Of a DNA stretch of 64,000 nucleotides, positions 23,401 to 33,953 are shown piece by piece. Source of the DNA: Haliotis asinina (taxonomy: Eukaryota > Mollusca > Gastropoda > Lepetellida > Haliotidae); NCBI RefSeq assembly GCF_037392515.1, contig NC_090291.1:1948501-2012500 (forward strand). Direction: 5' to 3'. Position 1 is the stretch's first letter. Every line of letters starts with the position of its first letter. Below the pieces are notes generated by a model. It did no database searches. It saw nothing but the letters and a program-made list of their open reading frames with translations, and was not told the DNA's origin. A program made the translations under genes and the position numbers.

Positions 23401-25184
23401 AATCGAAAACCGCGAAGCACGCGTGAACCCAAACCCTTGTCATGTTTATTATCGACTTAAAACATGCACGAGAATTGTGTGATGAGTACTTGCTTTATGC
23501 CTTATAGCACCGTGAGCGAGCAAGGAGGACTGTCGAGACAACTGAAGAGAAACACTACATTCGATTCGTAGCATCAATGCATTTATTTAGTAACGATGTC
23601 CATTGACTGAACTGTCTGTTTGACCCGGAATATCCCCGGGTGTTTAAGAAATAATAATTACTTAAATATATGTTTAAAATCAGCACATGAATGCAGTATT
23701 GACAAACGTTCCGGATAAAATCTTCTCCTTTTATTCCGTGAGTGCCACGTTTCGATGCTTGTGCCATTGTTAAGCAGGAATGAAGTACTGTTGTTATCCG
23801 CAACGTTTGTCAGTATTGTACTTGCCACTATCTTAGTGGCACTGAAAGAAATACATGTTTTGTTCACTGTCTCCTGCACGACTCATCATAGTAGTGACAT
23901 TATGTCAGAATATGGTCTGTAATCAAAGTCAAGGGCGCACACACAGCTCACACACAGACATTTACTTTGTGTTTATTTGTTCATGGAAAGTAATTACATG
24001 GGCTATGAAATGTTAGTATTCGGGATGATGTAGTGTGCTGTAGGTTCGGTGATAGTAGACGAGTGAGGAACGACAGTGTAAGGACCGGATGCAGTGAGAC
24101 AGCGTTATTCGGCAGCAAAGTCGAATGGCGTTAGGCTAGCATTAACGCATGCGGTCTCATAAAGGACCATAATCTGGAAGTCGGAACAACAATCACCGTA
24201 TCCTGGTACATATGAGTGAGGAAATCTTGCACAGCAAAAGTACTTGATGAGTAAATGAAAAATGAGTCACGTACAAAAAATAACTTACAACCTGCCAAGG
24301 ATTAACAAGGATGCTTTGTTGTTACTCAAACCCAGTACATGTATACTGATTTTATAAACCGACAATCTATATTATATATCCGTAATGTCGAGAGCAAGGC
24401 AAGGCAACAACAAATGCATTGTACCATACAGAATGGTGCGGCATTGGGGTCTATTCCTTTGATGAAGGTGGCAATCTTTACCGATGAATGACTCCTCCAA
24501 GACTGACTTTTAAACCTGAACATTCAATCTTGGAAGAGTCCTTAGGAAAAGTGACAGAAACTGAAAACAGAATGAGTGAGTGAGTTTAGTTTTACGCCGC
24601 CTTTAGCAATAGTTCAGCAATAACAGGGAGAGGGACAACAGAAATGGGCTTCACACAACGTACTCATATGAGGAATCGAACCTTGGTTCTCGGTGTGCAG
24701 AACGAACGCTTTAACCACAAGGCTACCTCAACGCCCCGCAGTAAGTGTAAACAGCAATTCTGGCAATAACATATAACGCAAAAACAAATTAAAATACGAA
24801 ACAAAAACATACATAATAGACAATAATTTTAAAATAACGAAAGAGAAGTAAAATAACGCGATATGTAAAGACGGAAAATAAAGTATTTACCTCGCACAAG
24901 ATTCCTACATGTAGCGCAGGGAAGCATGGTTCGTCACGACAGAAGACCTCCGTCCCCGACACTGGCATCACCCACAGCACGTAGACCATGTCGCAGAGCA
25001 TCAGGTGCATGACGAAGACGTTGTGTTTACTCTGCCGCAGCAGCTTGCTGGACATGTAGGTGATGATGACGATGAGATTCAAACACAGACCTAGCAGGAT
25101 AAGAAGCGCCAGCGTTACCGCCTGAAGGTACTTCTGTGCAGTGGTCTCTCCCTCTGACGTTACTGACGTCGTTACGTTAGACAT
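14768..25184 (-). CDS. Class A (rhodopsin-family) G protein-coupled receptor, 365 aa, complete
   Basis: The exons in transcript order are 25184-24891, 18294-18162, 17137-16682 and 14982-14768, totalling 1098 nt. Intron phases are 0, 1 and 1, and each junction fits. The ATG at 25184 begins a short N-terminus with an N-glycosylation site (Asn3-Val-Thr). TM1 is about residues 22-44 and contains Asn1.50 (GLCLNL). TM2 has Asp65 (2.50) in LCDMVYV. Cys97 is at 3.25, exactly 25 residues before Arg122 of DRY (121-123). TM4 has CWLW, TM5 has GIPLP, TM6 has CWGP (305-308) and TM7 has NPIIY (340-344). ICL3 is long, about 85 residues. The residue six before NP is Tyr334, not the retinal-binding Lys of opsins, so this is not a photopigment. 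It would signal through heterotrimeric G proteins at the plasma membrane. The ligand cannot be assigned. Confidence 0.93.
15070..15232 (+). repeat. tRNA-headed SINE (family B) with internal triplication
   Basis: Starts gcggttgggtagacacgtgg. The box region is replaced by four copies of an 8-base unit (cgcacat/cacacat), then the standard middle catttctggtgtcccc and tail follow. Confidence 0.75.
15820..16575. repeat. 42-bp pyrimidine-rich minisatellite in GPCR intron 3
   Basis: About 18 copies of a 42-base CT-rich unit (ctctctctgtctctcccttc then ttctcactgtccctcaatac). Some copies vary by two or six bases. The purine strand is the GPCR sense strand. The long plus frame is a by-product of the 14-codon unit. 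Confidence 0.92.
16682..17137 (-). CDS. GPCR exon 3 (TM4, TM5, ICL3)
   Basis: 456 nt after acceptor TCAAG. Covers TM4, an extracellular loop with Cys177 and Cys185 (either could pair with Cys97), TM5 and a long ICL3. Donor CGAG|GTAAAA, phase 1. Confidence 0.92.
17360..17409. repeat. (TTAG)n microsatellite
   Basis: About 12 uninterrupted tetranucleotide copies in GPCR intron 2. Confidence 0.97.
17421..17617 (+). repeat. Family A SINE, old copy
   Basis: Recognised by ggtctgtaaatactcgagtc, ggcatgagcatcgatcagcg and ttgggaaccgatgacatgtg. The end is degraded. Confidence 0.65.
17911..18095 (+). repeat. Family A SINE, old copy
   Basis: Diverged but contains actcagctgtatgatggcag, ggaccagacaacccggtgat and ttagtcgccacttacgacaa. 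It lies only about 65 bases from GPCR exon 2. Confidence 0.65.
18162..18294 (-). CDS. GPCR exon 2 (TM3 and DRY)
   Basis: 133 nt after acceptor CTAG. Encodes TM3 ending ATIAVDRYVAVLHPLRY and part of ICL2. Donor TTTG|GTAAGT, phase 1. Confidence 0.93.
18393..18442 (-). repeat. Family B SINE tail fragment
   Basis: gtgagtttagttttacgccg followed by agcaattttcagccactatc matches only the tail. Confidence 0.5.
18729..18750. repeat. Run of 22 G in GPCR intron 1
   Basis: A pure G run preceded by GGGA. Homopolymer length is often mis-sequenced, so the exact count is uncertain. Confidence 0.9.
19318..19440. mobile_element. MITE-like inverted-repeat element
   Basis: The ends ttcttcatggataacgactt and aagttgttatccataaagaa are imperfect inverted repeats about 100 bases apart. 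The right flank (acttctaaaatgcccatcaa) resembles the flank of the element at 46408, supporting a common family. Confidence 0.55.
20014..20279 (+). repeat. Family A SINE, near full length
   Basis: Runs from gtgagtgagttttgttttac to ggaccttcacgggt, containing every block of the family. Confidence 0.9.
21028..21190 (+). repeat. tRNA-headed SINE (family B)
   Basis: Head ggtttagcctagcagttaaa and box gcgttcaattcccc, tail tcactcactcgctcatt. Confidence 0.8.
21421..21930 (-). mobile_element. Tc1-like transposase relic, C-terminal half
   Basis: Reading the minus strand in shifting frames gives FSDESRF (second catalytic Asp region of Tc1/mariner DDE transposases) near 21883-21865, then SVMVWGEIS, then PSRSPDIDP. 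The end is IVPRGCRAIVANGGHTR followed by a stop near 21450. Order and wording match Tc1-family transposases. Stops and frameshifts make it inactive. It lies in GPCR intron 1. Confidence 0.8.
22311..22557 (-). repeat. Family A SINE, near full length
   Basis: Starts cccgtgaaggtcagagctag and ends ctaaactcacacactcac; 5' third slightly diverged. Confidence 0.88.
24571..24740 (-). repeat. tRNA-headed SINE (family B)
   Basis: On the plus strand it reads tail first (gagtgagtgagtttagtttt), then gaaatgggcttcacacaacg, gaatcgaacc and gctttaaccac. Nearly full length. Confidence 0.85.
24891..25184 (-). CDS. GPCR exon 1 (start, TM1-TM2)
   Basis: 294 nt and 98 codons from ATG. Donor is GAG|GTAAAT, phase 0. 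The next in-frame codons leave the receptor pattern, which confirms the donor. Confidence 0.92.
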
Positions 25185-27017
25185 GGTGGCATAGGTCTCC
25201 GGGGAGAGTCAGGCAAGATATAAACGTCTTAGCTTTGAGAGGTCGGTACGCCACACTGTATATCAATGAACACTCCACGTGACGTGTGATCGATCTCAGG
25301 TCATGCTTTCTTATCCATGACAAATATTGACACGAAAGGCATGTTTCCTGACATATCAGGTCCTTAGGTCGTCTTGGTATACTTCCTCTGTAGTTTATAT
25401 TATTGAACCGTCATAGCTTGAATATTGCTGAGTGTGACGAAAAAATACTCACACGCTTTTATTACTGATATGTCCTTATGATTTTCGTATTTCAAATATC
25501 TATATCAGAACATATTAATGCGTTTATCCTAAATCAGCTGATATCACTGACATTTGTCCATCTTATTCCGTTTCCTTATTCCGTTTTTGCTGGTATATAT
25601 ATTATTGATATATGTCCTTATCCAATTCTTCTGTCACTAAATGTTAGTGGTCCTTGTCTGTATTCCACATGGGATATATGACTTTATTCCACTCTTCTGT
25701 TAGCAAATATCAACGATTAGTGATCCATATCATCCATCCATTGTTTCAGTATATATCACTGATATATGTTCTTTAACATCCGTGTTTTTCATATGACTGA
25801 TATACACTCCATATTCGAGTTGCATATATACTTCCTTGGTCCATAGACGTATTATCAACGTTCCTTGATACGATTTATACATGCATATATTGTTATTCCA
25901 CCTTCGCGTCCATGTGTTATTCCATATCTAGACGTCGATATCCAAATATATCAAAATGTTTTATATTAACTTCGGAGATGGTTATCCAATATATAATTCC
26001 CAATATGACATCATTGAACTTGCATGTACATTGAGTCTCGACGTTAGCACCTTTTACCCTGTAACAGTCATACAGAATGTCCTGTTACATGCATCACGAC
26101 TGTAACATACGGAACTCTGGAACTGTCACCGCTTCCTATCTGTCACAGACTGACGCTTGTCTGTCGTTACAGTACACTGCCAGCATGACACAGTGCTAGG
26201 TAGGCGCTGTCGTACACCCGTGTGTGCGATGTCGCCTCCCACGCGGCCGTATCCTCGTCGCTGCAGCTCCCGGAGCAGAATGACTCGTCCCCGTGCTGAG
26301 GTGTTACAATGAGTTGAAGAAACAGCTAACGAACCAGTAAATGTGCAGACACATGTATACATAACTGATGACGACTGATCTACGTACTGTGATATCGTTA
26401 TTGGAAATCGAAGTCATTTCCATACGTGCCTGCACTTTTTGTCAAATAGGAAAATCATAAATCCAAAAGGTACGTGCTTAATATCCATACAATATTACCA
26501 TACATGTCGATACAATGTACTGTGATACTTTTTTATGCAGAAAGTAGTCAATGCCATATATTATCATTAGTTCAGTTGTTAATGCCTGATGTCGTCTGCC
26601 TGAAATGTCGGCATTGTTTTTAACACCAAGCGACTGAATACAGTAATGTCCAAAAGTGCTTCATGAAAATGACACTTTATGAAGTTTAAAACAGTTATCT
26701 TTTCCAATCAAATCAGTCCGTGAAAATAATAGTTATCTTTCGGGATATTTGTTGGGGTAAACATGTTGTTTGACACGACTAGCGTCCACACTCAGAGTAC
26801 TATAGTAGACTTCAGATAAGGAACATATAACGCCAAGCCAGGGAATAAAACTTTCCACATTTGACTTTCTTCATTCCGATCATTCGACCAGATCATGACA
26901 TTAACTGTCGAATGAATGTTTGATCAAGTGACCTCGAAAGGTTTAACAAGGAACTTTCTAAATGACAGTAAAGGGTTTAACGACTGCACCCGTGAAAACA
27001 CAATGGCATCAGTGGAG

Positions 27018-27178
27018 GGGCGGTTGGGTAGCTTAGCGGTCAAAGCTTTCTCTCGTCACGCCGAAGATCCGGGTTCGATTCCCCACATGGTACAATGTGT
27101 TGAGCCCATTTCTGGTGTCCCCCGACATGATATTGCTGGATTATTGCTAAAGGCGGTGTAAAACTAAACTCACTCACC
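27018..27178 (+). repeat. tRNA-headed SINE (family B), well preserved
   Basis: Head ggcggttgggtagcttagcg, B-box-like gggttcgattcccc, middle catttctggtgtcccc, tail aaaactaaactcactcac. The cleanest family B copy in the window. Confidence 0.92.
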
Positions 27179-27751
27179 GCTCTTGTTCTAGTGTGATATA
27201 TACCTAATCTGGTGAAACTTTAGTCTGTAGAAGGTGTCTCCATACAATCTAGACCATATACAAGGTATTATAGCAAGTTATTCTGTCGAATATTAAGTAC
27301 GACTCTACACTATACTCGCACAAATAACGTTTCTGTGGTACAGAAGGTAAGTGTATGTTTGGTCCCAACACATTACTTCATTTCCCTCTGCTCATATACG
27401 AGCGCTTCTTCACTCAAACTTCTTTGGTTGTAATAGCAGTAGTACCAGTAGTACCTCGTGCTTTACCTGTTCCGTGACATTTCGTGCTTTACCTGTTACG
27501 TAACATAGGCCTTGACATCTTCACATTTGCGTAGTATTTATAATATTCTATTATATGTATTATAAGACGAGATTGCACGCTGTACTACTTAAACACCAGC
27601 ACGTAAGTAAGTGTGAGTGATGTCTGGTTCCTCTAGTTTGCTCGTACTGTTCAAAGTGTAATGTTATATGCAATGCTGTAAAGGCCACAGTCCACTTTTC
27701 CAAGTCAGGACCCGCCACACATATGTCACGTATTAGCATCCTTGTCATGTG

Positions 27752-27945
27752 ACTGACTGACTGAGTTTAGTTTTACTCCACTCTTAACAATAATCTGTAT
27801 TCATTATCACGACGGGTGACAACAGAAATGGGCTTAAAACATTGTACTCATGTTGGGGCATCGAACCCCAGTCTCCAGCGGAACGACCGACGCTAGTCTT
27901 CCAACCCCCAGCGCCATATAGCTGGAACTTTGTTGAGTACGGCGT
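27752..27945 (-). repeat. tRNA-headed SINE (family B), with a family A scrap beside it
   Basis: gactgagtttagttttactc, gaaatgggcttaaaacattg and catcgaacccc identify it. A short piece catatagctggaactttgtt at 27913 matches the family A tail. Confidence 0.7.
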
Positions 27946-27987
27946 TAATTAAAAAACCAAAGAATCAGATAATCCTCCTCCGTCACC

Positions 27988-28371
27988 ATGTCTGTACAGC
28001 TTCTGTTATATATCCTCGCTACCGTTGTCCAATCAATATCCTTGATGGACAACGCATCCAACTCGATATATCAACCAGGAAGCAATATAGATAATATTTC
28101 CAGCGGAAACAATCCGATATTTGCTTTTCATCAACGTCCTCCGAAAAAAACACAAGAGGAAAGTTTTCCCAACCCATCGAGAAATACTAATCTTCAACAC
28201 GGTGTTTTTCAAACTCGACATCGAGTCGTACAACATTGCATGACATTTTGTAAACCACTGATATCTGTGAGGCTCTCCCGTCCCTGTCGACAAATGCTTG
28301 TTTGTCGAATTTTCAAAATTATAGTCCTATATTTAAGGATAAAATCCTTTATTATAAGTCCTTTAGTTTAA
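27988..28371 (+). CDS. Candidate single-exon small secreted protein, 127 aa
   Basis: The ATG is preceded by CGTCACC, a fair start context. Residues 1-18 (MSVQLLLYILATVVQSIS) look like a signal peptide. The middle is Asn/Pro/Gln-rich with a dibasic PPKK. Four cysteines follow (HCMTFC, RPC, LVC), then a hydrophobic basic end. No family is recognised. At this length a chance frame is possible in 64 kb, and no intron or poly(A) signal supports it. Confidence 0.25.
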   Translation: MSVQLLLYILATVVQSISLMDNASNSIYQPGSNIDNISSGNNPIFAFHQRPPKKTQEESFPNPSRNTNLQHGVFQTRHRVVQHCMTFCKPLISVRLSRPCRQMLVCRIFKIIVLYLRIKSFIISPLV

Positions 28372-28543
28372 GCGCAAGGAACTACACAATCGTTCACTAT
28401 TTTACACATGCCTGTACATCCAAGTTGATATCATTAAAGTGAGATGAAAAAAGACCTATAGGGCGAAGCCTTATTACGTTCTTATGTCATTCCGGGCTCT
28501 CCTGTTCCCGTCGGTTGCAAGGGCTGTAGCTTCACAAGACAAT

Positions 28544-28650
28544 ACGATACGCACTATTGTGACATCAGATTTGATATGAGAAAATATCATTTACGATACG
28601 CACTATTGTGACGTCAGATTTGATATGAGAAAATATCATTTACGATACGA
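28544..28650. repeat. Tandem duplication of about 47 bp
   Basis: tacgatacgcactattgtga with its following 27 bases occurs twice with one substitution (gacatcag/gacgtcag). Confidence 0.9.
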
Positions 28651-28666
28651 TACGAACAAAGGCTTC

Positions 28667-28909
28667 GGTGAAAATCCACGTTTGAATTGGTCTTCAACAA
28701 CCCATCCTTGCCGTATGAGGTGACTAACGGGATCGGGTGGACAGACTTGCTGATTTGGTTGACACATGTCGTCGGTTCCCAATTGCGCAGATCAATGCTC
28801 ATGCTCTTGATCACTTGATTGTCTGGTCCAGACTCGATTATGTACAGGCCGTCGCCATATAGCTGGAATATTGCTGATTGCGGCGCAAAACTAAACTCAC
28901 TCACTCACT
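28667..28909 (-). repeat. Family A SINE
   Basis: aaggtgactaacgggatcgg style core (gaggtgactaacgggatcgg), ttcccaattgcgcagatcaa and tail aaaactaaactcactcactc. Confidence 0.88.
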
Positions 28910-30219
28910 TTGATCACTAGATTGACTGTTTTACAGAAAGTCGAAATACAGTTGAACTCGTTGCGGCATTAAACAACAACTGAAACACACTAGACTTCGG
29001 TGCCCAAATCAGAGCGTGCATGTATTACCCTCAGATGCTATTTCGGACCATCACCCCTACTTTTAGCCTACATCCCCACCCACTTACCCACTCCACTTCG
29101 AAAAGACTTCCTTCCGTTCCTCAATATTTTTTTCCGCAGATTGACAGAAGCAACACAACGTGGTTCGACCCTATATATTCTAATACATTTGGGAGTTTTA
29201 AGAATTTTTTTATGAGTTCTGTGATAATGTTGTTTAGGAGTTGTTAATAATGTAGGTATATGTTAATTTATTTTTATTATTTGAAATGGGGGAACGTGAG
29301 AAACTCTTACTGAAACTGCACGCCTTCAGAAAATATACTCCACACAATCGTACTCATCAGTTAAAAGATATGTAGCCATTTTGCTCTAATTAAGGTTATT
29401 CCACAGAGCACTATCACACTGCACTGCGTATCTTGTCCTCTATACGTCAGCCTAGAATCTAAGCCATGGATGCAAGTCTCCCGGTCTTCTGCCTTGGTTG
29501 CGATTGCGCCAGATACAGCCGTCTCCCAGTCCCACCAGTAATAGAACGCGGGACACTCTGGAACAAACATGCATCGCACCATGGCCCAACCCTGTTAGGG
29601 ATAGTTAGAATACCCAATAAAACAAGGTAACTTGATAGACCAGTACTACAGAACTGGCCAATGCTATTGTGGATCCCGTAATGAACAGCCCAAGGTAAAA
29701 CAATCAAGCCATTAAGCCATGTGCATGAAGCGTAATGGACGGATTATCATTGTCAGTGCATTGGAATAACGAGTGCCGCATTAATTGAGTCTTGCTGATC
29801 ATATAGTGCTGTTTGTAATAAACTGTTTGTACAGTGGGATTGAATATTCATTAGAGAACTGAATATACACTGGTGACTAAACTGCACTTTGTCATCTTAG
29901 ACAAAAGACGCACGTCACGGCACTGTGTTAGTCAATATTCAGTATGGTTTAAGTCAACATTTTGATGTCCACCATTCGACTTTAATGAACCAGGACAGAG
30001 GAAGAGGGTGATCCATATTAATTGCTGACAGTGTGTGCAGTATTAATATTTTCATTACCACTCAGTACGACACATGCCTTTTTCAAAGAGTAATGGGGAT
30101 GTCTTGAATGTGAGTCCCATCATCTAATAGTGAATCATGATCATGACTAGATGTCTGACTGTCTAGAATAAAACAGCTTCCATCCGCCGTGATCTGGCTG
30201 TAAAGGAAGATCATATTAG

Positions 30220-30388
30220 TGAATGAGGGAGTGAGTTTCATGTCGCTTTTAGCAATATTCCAGCAATATCACGGTGGGGACACCGGAAATGGGCTTCACA
30301 CATTGTACCGATGTGGAGAATCGGCCTCGGGTCCTGTGCGTGACAAGGGGCCGCTTGAAGTACTAGGCTGTCCTGCTGCCTAAATATG
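30220..30388 (-). repeat. tRNA-headed SINE (family B)
   Basis: agcaatattccagcaatatc, gaaatgggcttcacacattg and gaatcggcctcgggtc are in family order; the head is rearranged. Confidence 0.75.
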
Positions 30389-31535
30389 TTAGAATCCCAC
30401 TGATGTGAGGTATCTCAACAAAGCAAAATCAAGCAATATCATAAATGAATCGTAATGTGGTCGAAGTGAAAAAGTGTAGCACACAATTCAAATGGTCATG
30501 TGTTTTTCATGAACTGTCACAAGAGAGAAACCAGTTTGAAGTGCTGCAAGTCAACAGTCGGTGTCTCGACAACCAAAGCCACTGGCTCTCATGAGCCATT
30601 TACAATCATACACACTATAATTTTGGAAAAATAACTCCTACAAACACTGGCCCACTTTTTCCTGTTTCACTATTTTCACCTTTTTCAAACGGTGTCCTAC
30701 CCAGAGTTCCATGCGACCAGCCTCAGCCACAGTGACAGGTGACGATTCGTTACGCTTCACACAGTCTACTCCACATATTGAACTCCATGTTTTACTTTCA
30801 CACCTTTATATACATACAATAGTTTATATTTTTTTTTTGAGAAAACCCTAACCCGTAAAAATGTTTCCCTTGAGTTTCCTAAAGCAAATAATCGATGACA
30901 GGAGGGGAGCTTGTCAACTGTTTTTCGTGTAAGCCGGATACGTTGCTAGCACTTATATTTGGACAGTATTCAGAGCTCTTCCAGCTTTAAGGTGATCGTT
31001 AGTATAAGTCATGTGTAAACCCAGGCTTTCTTTATAATGCTAGCTACGCCCCGGAATGGTAGAAACGAAAACCTATCGATGTATCGATAGTATGTGTGAT
31101 TATCGATTATAGTATGTGTGATTATCGATTATCATTGACTCCGTTCATAAAAAAACTCACTTTGATTTAGAGTTTTCCGCCCGTGTTACCTCTGAAACAA
31201 AGTAGATACCGGTTTAAGGTTTCCAGCTACTATCACAATAGTATCACTGTCTCAATAGGTTTTCTCCTCTCGGCAATCACCCCTATAAATATTTATTGCC
31301 GTGCCCCTCAATGTTGCAGCTGTAGTAGCTTATCAATATAACAAAGAAACAAAAATGTACAGCGCGTCAGGCTTTCTTAAGGCCAGACTGTGTTAACTGA
31401 CTGTGTTGACTGGCCCATTCACAAGACATCGTAACGTCAAGACTGTCGTAAGTCTATAGATGTTACAGTATAGTAGGTATGGCAGCAGTAGCGTTTCGAT
31501 AGATTTGTGACACGGGACGCTGAGTGCTGTTGCAC

Positions 31536-31835
31536 AACACAACCTTAGCGTTAAGACTACCTTATGTCAATGTTAATGTGTGGGAGTTACGGTCACCAAG
31601 GTTAATAATCCTTTCACAAAGCAGTCATACTAAGATTAACCTTAACTCCCATTCCTTTCACAAAACACAAAGTGATCGTAAGTCACTAAGGTAACCGTAG
31701 TGCAATGTTAAAGAATGGAAGCTAAGGTTACACGTGGGGTTCCTTTCAAAAAGAAGCCTTTACTAAGTTAACCTTAACTCCTATTCTGTAGCACTGCTCC
31801 AAGGTTACCCTAGTGACTTACGAATATCTTATTGC
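31536..31835. mobile_element. Imperfect inverted repeat, possible foldback element
   Basis: A block near 31675-31735 (taagtcactaaggtaaccgt) is the reverse complement, with about 80% match by eye, of 31770-31832 (ggttaccctagtgacttacg). Further aaccttaactcc-like blocks lie to the left. No protein is encoded. Confidence 0.45.
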
Positions 31836-31885
31836 TTTGGGAAAGGAGACCCAGGACATCATACTAACAATGATTCAAATGTTGA

Positions 31886-32158
31886 GTGGGTGAGTGAGTG
31901 AGTTTAGTTTTACGCCGCACTCAGCAATATTCCAGCTATATGGTGGCAGTCTGTAAATAATCGAGTCTGGACCAGACAATCCAGTGACCAACAACATGAG
32001 CATCGATCTGCGCAATTGGGAACCGATGATATGTGTCAACCAAGTCAGCGAGGCTGACCACCCGATTCCGTTAGTCGCCTCTTACGACAAGCATAGCCAC
32101 CTTTTATGGCAAGCCTGGGTTGCTGAAGGCCTATTCTACCCGGGACCTTCACGGGTCA
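31886..32158 (+). repeat. Family A SINE with perfect 13-bp target-site duplication
   Basis: Full-length element flanked by attcaaatgttga at 31873-31885 and 32159-32171. The direct repeats define exact ends and show insertion by target-primed retrotransposition. Confidence 0.93.
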
Positions 32159-33286
32159 ATTCAAATGTTGACACGAAGCAGTTAATGGTCATCGATACAT
32201 ATGCAATAAACGGTTTCAAATCAAAGTAACAGTGTGCTGATGTCACTGGTGCCATCTTGGTATCTGATTGCTTCCTGGACAAATTTTCAGCGATAAAATA
32301 GCCTCCGTGGCGTCGACTCGCTGATTTTGTTCACCATCTACTGATGGCTCGGAATGTTTTGAATAACATCAGCCGAAGACTATTGCTTCTTGTCTAATGT
32401 TATCCTTTGTGATGGTACATCTAAGGATCTCACTACTTCACTTTACAACACTAGTAAGAAGCTTAGTGCATCACAAGATGCACAGACTGGCTTCTCGACA
32501 CACAGACGCCAAACACGTCGACGAATGAGACAAAAAACTGTTGACAGTCTTTGAAGTTGTTCAGTGGTGTTTCAAGGCTGCAGACTATATTTTGTAAGGA
32601 GGGGCATGCCTTTGATGGCCAAGCAGTACTCTGTAAGTGTCTAAGCGTTAATGTAAGTCTTGCTTTGATACATGACCGGCCATTATGGAGACGTCCAGTT
32701 TTTTCAGTGTTTGGGGTTGACGTAAGGGTTTTGTAGGGACGGTAGGTGTTTGAACTAACTCAAGCTTACCATGCATATAGGTAAATCGGCAGTTTTGTTA
32801 TGTTGTCATCCAATAATGTACACATATGGTACAAATTACAGTATTTTTAGACTTCCTTAGATCCGATAGACACTCTTCATCTGGATGTGAATCATGATCA
32901 AATTACATTACATTCCAACGTGACCATTTCTAATGAAGTTTTCTGATAATCGATATTTTGTACACAGAAGATTTGTATTTGCATTAAGCAATAAACAGTG
33001 TTAGCGCCATCGAGCCTAATATGAATGTTTCCATCCAATCAAGACAGTGTTATTCATTGTTTCCTACGACTGGAAGACTTCTCACTTGTGTTTGCGGAGA
33101 CCATTTGATTTGAACAGACGGAAATTGTCCATGTCTGTCGCCAAACAACATCGAAGACGCTCTAACAAAAATCAAACAATGAAGGTGTTATGTTTAGGTC
33201 CTGAACGACCTTAGATAAATACCAGTTAGCCTAATTATTTCCATTTAGGTCGGCACCTGCACACTATACGTAAATATGTTTGTATG

Positions 33287-33953
33287 GGTGAGGTGACGTG
33301 AGGTTTAACGTCGTACTTGAGAACATTTCGCTCATATGACGACGTGCAATTGAACCGTTTTTATTCGTTTTTAGGTCATCGGCCCATGTACGTCTGTGAA
33401 CATTAACATTGTGATATAGCATTAGTGACAATGATTATGCACTGCGGAGAGACAAACAATGTTTAACATATTTTGCTACATTGAGTATGGTTTGATGATC
33501 TTTACTACATACTAGTTGCTTATATGAGTAAGCAGTGGGGTTATCGGAAAATAGAGATGGTATATATCTAGCCCTTACTAAATAATACATTGGGCACACA
33601 AATAAGAAGTGTATAACATCTACAACTATCTTATCATTACAATACTTACAGAAACACAATTGTTTATCGATGCCATACCTTCGTCCAATGGTTGTTTGAA
33701 TAGGCAACTCATCTAATCGAAGCAAACAAAAGCATCTCCTCAACTCCCAGTTTCTAATATTCATGACATAATATTCTGTATCAAAGCATGATTTTAACCG
33801 GAGATGATGTTTTAACCTATAAGATGTACTTATGTTATCAAACATTACTTGCACATTACACTCACATATGCGTTGCTTAAACAGCATTAAAAACCTATCC
33901 ATATCGCCAATATCCTGAAACCACCACACATCACCAAATCCAATGCAAAACAT
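33287..33953 (-). mobile_element. LINE (non-LTR retrotransposon) 3' remnant
   Basis: The minus frame 33953-33435 encodes FGDVWWFQDIGD, a long middle, then CKYCNDKIVVDVIHFLFVCP, with the Cys-Cys-His-Cys spacing seen after the reverse transcriptase domain of many animal LINEs. The polymerase core is missing, so it is 5' truncated. About 150 bases of 3' UTR follow, down to a terminus near 33287 that resembles the SINE tails. Confidence 0.78.

Larger units (their letters stand above)
18295..24890 (-). other. GPCR intron 1 (6.6 kb)
   Basis: Holds the SINEs, the Tc1-like relic, a MITE-like element and the G run. I found no further receptor exon, and the spliced frame needs none. Confidence 0.75.

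Noticed and set aside
14768..25184. Assignment of the GPCR as an opsin
   Set aside because: The residue six before the NPxxY Asn is Tyr334, where opsins need the retinal-binding Lys.
27018..27100. A genuine tRNA gene
   Set aside because: The gggttcgattcc box is present, but it is followed by the SINE body and the same unit recurs across the window; no cloverleaf with proper stems is evident.
28614..28904. Frames of about 60-110 codons such as MSEFSFAPQ..., MTNNMSIDLRN... and MTHVIGFQLRR...
   Set aside because: The same peptides recur wherever family A SINEs occur, so they are SINE translations.
29361..29585. Kringle-like exon on the minus strand (TCIHGLDSRLTYRG)
   Set aside because: Only a short string resembles a kringle start. 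The needed cysteine spacing and Trp do not follow, and other frames are equally open.
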